Position numbers and translations under genes: made by a program
The notes under the pieces: generated by a model
Told to the model about the DNA's origin: nothing
Databases searched by the model: none
The model's input: only the letters and a program-made list of their open reading frames with translations
Shown here: one piece after another, positions 4,345 to 5,237 of the stretch
How the letters are laid out: the number at the start of each line of letters is the position of its first letter
Numbering within the stretch: position 1 is the stretch's first letter
Origin: Endozoicomonadaceae bacterium
Lineage (GTDB): Bacteria; Pseudomonadota; Gammaproteobacteria; Pseudomonadales; Endozoicomonadaceae
NCBI GenBank assembly: GCA_023146365.1
Contig: JAGLCE010000170.1
Span: 1-5,237 of the forward strand
Reading direction: 5' to 3'
Length of the DNA: 5,237 nucleotides

Positions 4345-4719
4345 GTGTTGATGACTAACCATGTGCATTTTCTTATTACCCTAATCAGTGAATCTACCAT
4401 TAGTGCGTTAGTGCAATATGTAGGCATAATTTATGTGTGTTATTTTAACGACCGATACAAGCGCACAGGTACACTTTGGGAGGCAAGATTCAAGTCAATA
4501 GTTATCGACGGTGAGCGCTATTTGTTGATTTGTTATTGCTACATTGAACTTAATCCAATGCGAGCAAGGATGGTAGAAAAAACAGAAGAATACCCCTATT
4601 CTAGTTTTGCTTGCAATGCCAAGAGAGTTGATGATGATTTAATCAAATCACATTTTCTATATTTAGAGTTAGGCAACACTCAAACACAACTATTTAAAAA
4701 CTACCAGTCAATTACTTAA
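4345..4719 (+). CDS. Transposase relic, core fragment with HUH motif
   Basis: This 124-codon open piece starts nominally at GTG 4345. It carries the HUH metal-binding motif (His6-Val-His8 in MTNHVHFL), the family block KRTGTLWEARFKS (39-51), and RYLLICYCYIELNPMRA (58-74), in which the Tyr before IELNP is the probable nucleophile. The catalytic motifs are therefore intact. The protein lacks its N-terminal strand region and its last ~70 residues. The frame is open upstream to 4309 without an ATG, so the start is artificial and there is no ribosome-binding site. Identification is by motif and is firm at the family level. The neighbouring breaks suggest a dead copy. Confidence 0.85.
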   Translation: MLMTNHVHFLITLISESTISALVQYVGIIYVCYFNDRYKRTGTLWEARFKSIVIDGERYLLICYCYIELNPMRARMVEKTEEYPYSSFACNAKRVDDDLIKSHFLYLELGNTQTQLFKNYQSIT

Positions 4720-4935
4720 GATGGATTGACAATAAAAACAATCAACTTTATTAGAGTATCAACCAACAATGGTTTAGTGTTAGGAGATGAGAGTTTTATT
4801 AATAGACTTGAAAAGAAAATTAAACACCCAGTTAAGTTTTTTTCAAGGATGGAGATAGGAAATCAGAGCGGTTTAAAAATCGATTACTCTGACCCATTGA
4901 TTTTTATGTGTCGAAACCATATTATACGGGCTTGA
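4720..4935 (+). pseudogene. Transposase relic, C-terminal fragment
   Basis: This piece is in frame with the core fragment after TAA 4717-4719: FIRVSTNNGLVLGDESF, then INRLEKKIKHPVKF. RAYT transposases end with a domain of this pattern (IRxATNxGLVLGxExFxxxIExxxGRRV). It has no start of its own, and the family-typical basic GRP tail is absent after HPVKF. Confidence 0.65.
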
Positions 4936-4980
4936 ATCTATCGATCACAGAGTACACAGGCTCAATGCGTTAATATCTTA

Positions 4981-5041
4981 AATGATTGGATTATTGTCTC
5001 AACTCAACAAGTGGATCACCATAAACCAATCATTATTTTTT
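4981..5041 (+). terminator. Inverted repeat with T run, terminator-like
   Basis: AATGATTGG-A-TTAT (4981-4994) pairs with ATAA-A-CCAATCATT (5021-5034), 13 of 14 positions with one central A/A mismatch. The spacer is 26 nt and six T follow at 5036-5041. The stem is AT-rich and the loop long, so termination would be weak. It lies 45 nt past the transposase relic and could instead be a structured end left by the element. Confidence 0.4.
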
Positions 5042-5131
5042 ATATAAACTGCAACTTTTATTAACCATCATTGTCTAATTTCTATATGTTCTACTGGAAT
5101 GATGTAGATCCAAACAAAACCATGAAACAAC

Positions 5132-5135
5132 AGGA
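5132..5135 (+). promoter_or_regulatory. Ribosome-binding site of the last gene
   Basis: AGGA, 9 nt before ATG 5145, inside CAGGAAAACC. It is the best-placed Shine-Dalgarno sequence in the window and supports the start of the partial gene. Confidence 0.5.
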
Positions 5136-5144
5136 AAACCTAGT

Positions 5145-5237
5145 ATGTCTATAGCATTCCTAGATTGTCACAATAACCGACACACTAGGCATGGCTTTGA
5201 GAGCCAGCTGCTCGTAGGCTGTAGTTCTCACAAAACA
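5145..5237 (+). CDS. Partial hypothetical gene, 5' end only
   Basis: ATG 5145 opens a frame with no stop through the window edge (31 codons). It begins MSIAFLDCHNNRHTRHGFES, followed by LLVGCSSHKT. A good AGGA site lies 9 nt upstream. I recognise no family. It is rich in His, Arg, Ser and Cys, and has no signal peptide. A 31-codon open frame can occur by chance, so the call rests on the ribosome-binding site. Confidence 0.4.
   Translation, partial: MSIAFLDCHNNRHTRHGFESQLLVGCSSHKT

Larger units (their letters stand above)
4309..4935 (+). pseudogene. REP-associated (Y1/HUH) transposase relic
   Basis: Read through an in-frame TAA (4717-4719), this stretch covers the middle and C terminus of a RAYT-type transposase of the IS200/IS605-like Y1 family, which cuts and joins single-stranded DNA at palindromic ends. 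The frame is open from 4309 (ACLKYHCQLYAYVLMTNHVH), with a TAA at 4306-4308 just before it. The usual N-terminal ~50 residues (RGNNR region) are absent or unrecognisable. After the TAA the expected C-terminal motif STNNGLVLGDESF continues in the same frame to TGA 4933-4935. Missing start, internal stop and lack of an intact N terminus make it almost certainly inactive. Confidence 0.85.
4936..5144. other. Non-coding gap downstream of the transposase relic
   Basis: No gene is visible apart from a 10-codon ATG frame at 5122 that is unlikely to be real. The gap holds the inverted repeat at 4981-5034, and the upstream region of the next gene, where AT-rich sequence around 5036-5085 could contain a promoter that I cannot pin down. 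Confidence 0.4.

Noticed and set aside
3335..4719. Reassigned TAA codon, since both the IAP-like gene and the transposase relic have one in-frame TAA while the real ends are TGA
   Set aside because: Only two cases, both in genes that also carry frameshifts or truncation, which ordinary decay explains. Bacterial reassignment of TAA is not known to me.

Overview
The window looks like part of the accessory genome of a bacterium that lives in close contact with an animal host. It contains the remains of a bacterial REP-associated (Y1/HUH) transposase next to a gene built like an animal inhibitor-of-apoptosis protein (IAP): several BIR zinc-binding domains, a UBA-like helical segment and an IAP-style RING finger. 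This combination, in moderately AT-rich, intron-free and repeat-bearing DNA, suggests an Endozoicomonadaceae-type marine symbiont or parasite. From memory, the intranuclear mussel parasite 'Candidatus Endonucleobacter' is reported to carry host-derived IAPs, so it is the best guess. That assignment is inference and was not tested by any search.

Layout. 29-1351 (minus) is an intact 440-residue protein of unknown function with a Ser/Thr-rich, signal-less N-terminal half. 1352-1845 is a divergent intergenic region with weak coding-like remnants of mobile elements and two small palindromes. 1846-4151 (plus) is the IAP-like gene. It is about 2.3 kb long and is broken three times: a +1 frameshift at a run of nine T (2355-2363) inside a BIR, an in-frame TAA (3335-3337), and a frame change near 4005-4033 that separates the first and last halves of the RING. 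Across the breaks the protein reads: N-terminal region, degenerate BIR-like domain, BIR-A, BIR-B, truncated BIR-A', BIR-B', UBA-like segment, Glu/Lys-Pro repeat, RING. The A-B pair and its linkers were duplicated to give A'-B'. Both B-type BIRs carry Glu in place of the second zinc-binding Cys.

4309-4935 (plus) is a transposase relic that is truncated at its 5' end and interrupted by an in-frame TAA. 4936-5144 is non-coding and carries a 14-nt imperfect inverted repeat followed by T residues, which resembles a terminator. At 5145 a new reading frame with a good Shine-Dalgarno sequence begins and runs off the window.

How the parts relate. The IAP-like product, if any of it is made, would be expected to act in the host cell by binding caspases or IAP-antagonist proteins (BIRs) and as a ubiquitin ligase (UBA/RING). 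The lesions suggest either a decaying copy or fragments expressed separately or by slippage. The neighbouring transposase relic points to a gene-turnover region and may explain how the segment was rearranged. The 440-residue protein could be another host-directed factor, but nothing in its sequence proves this.
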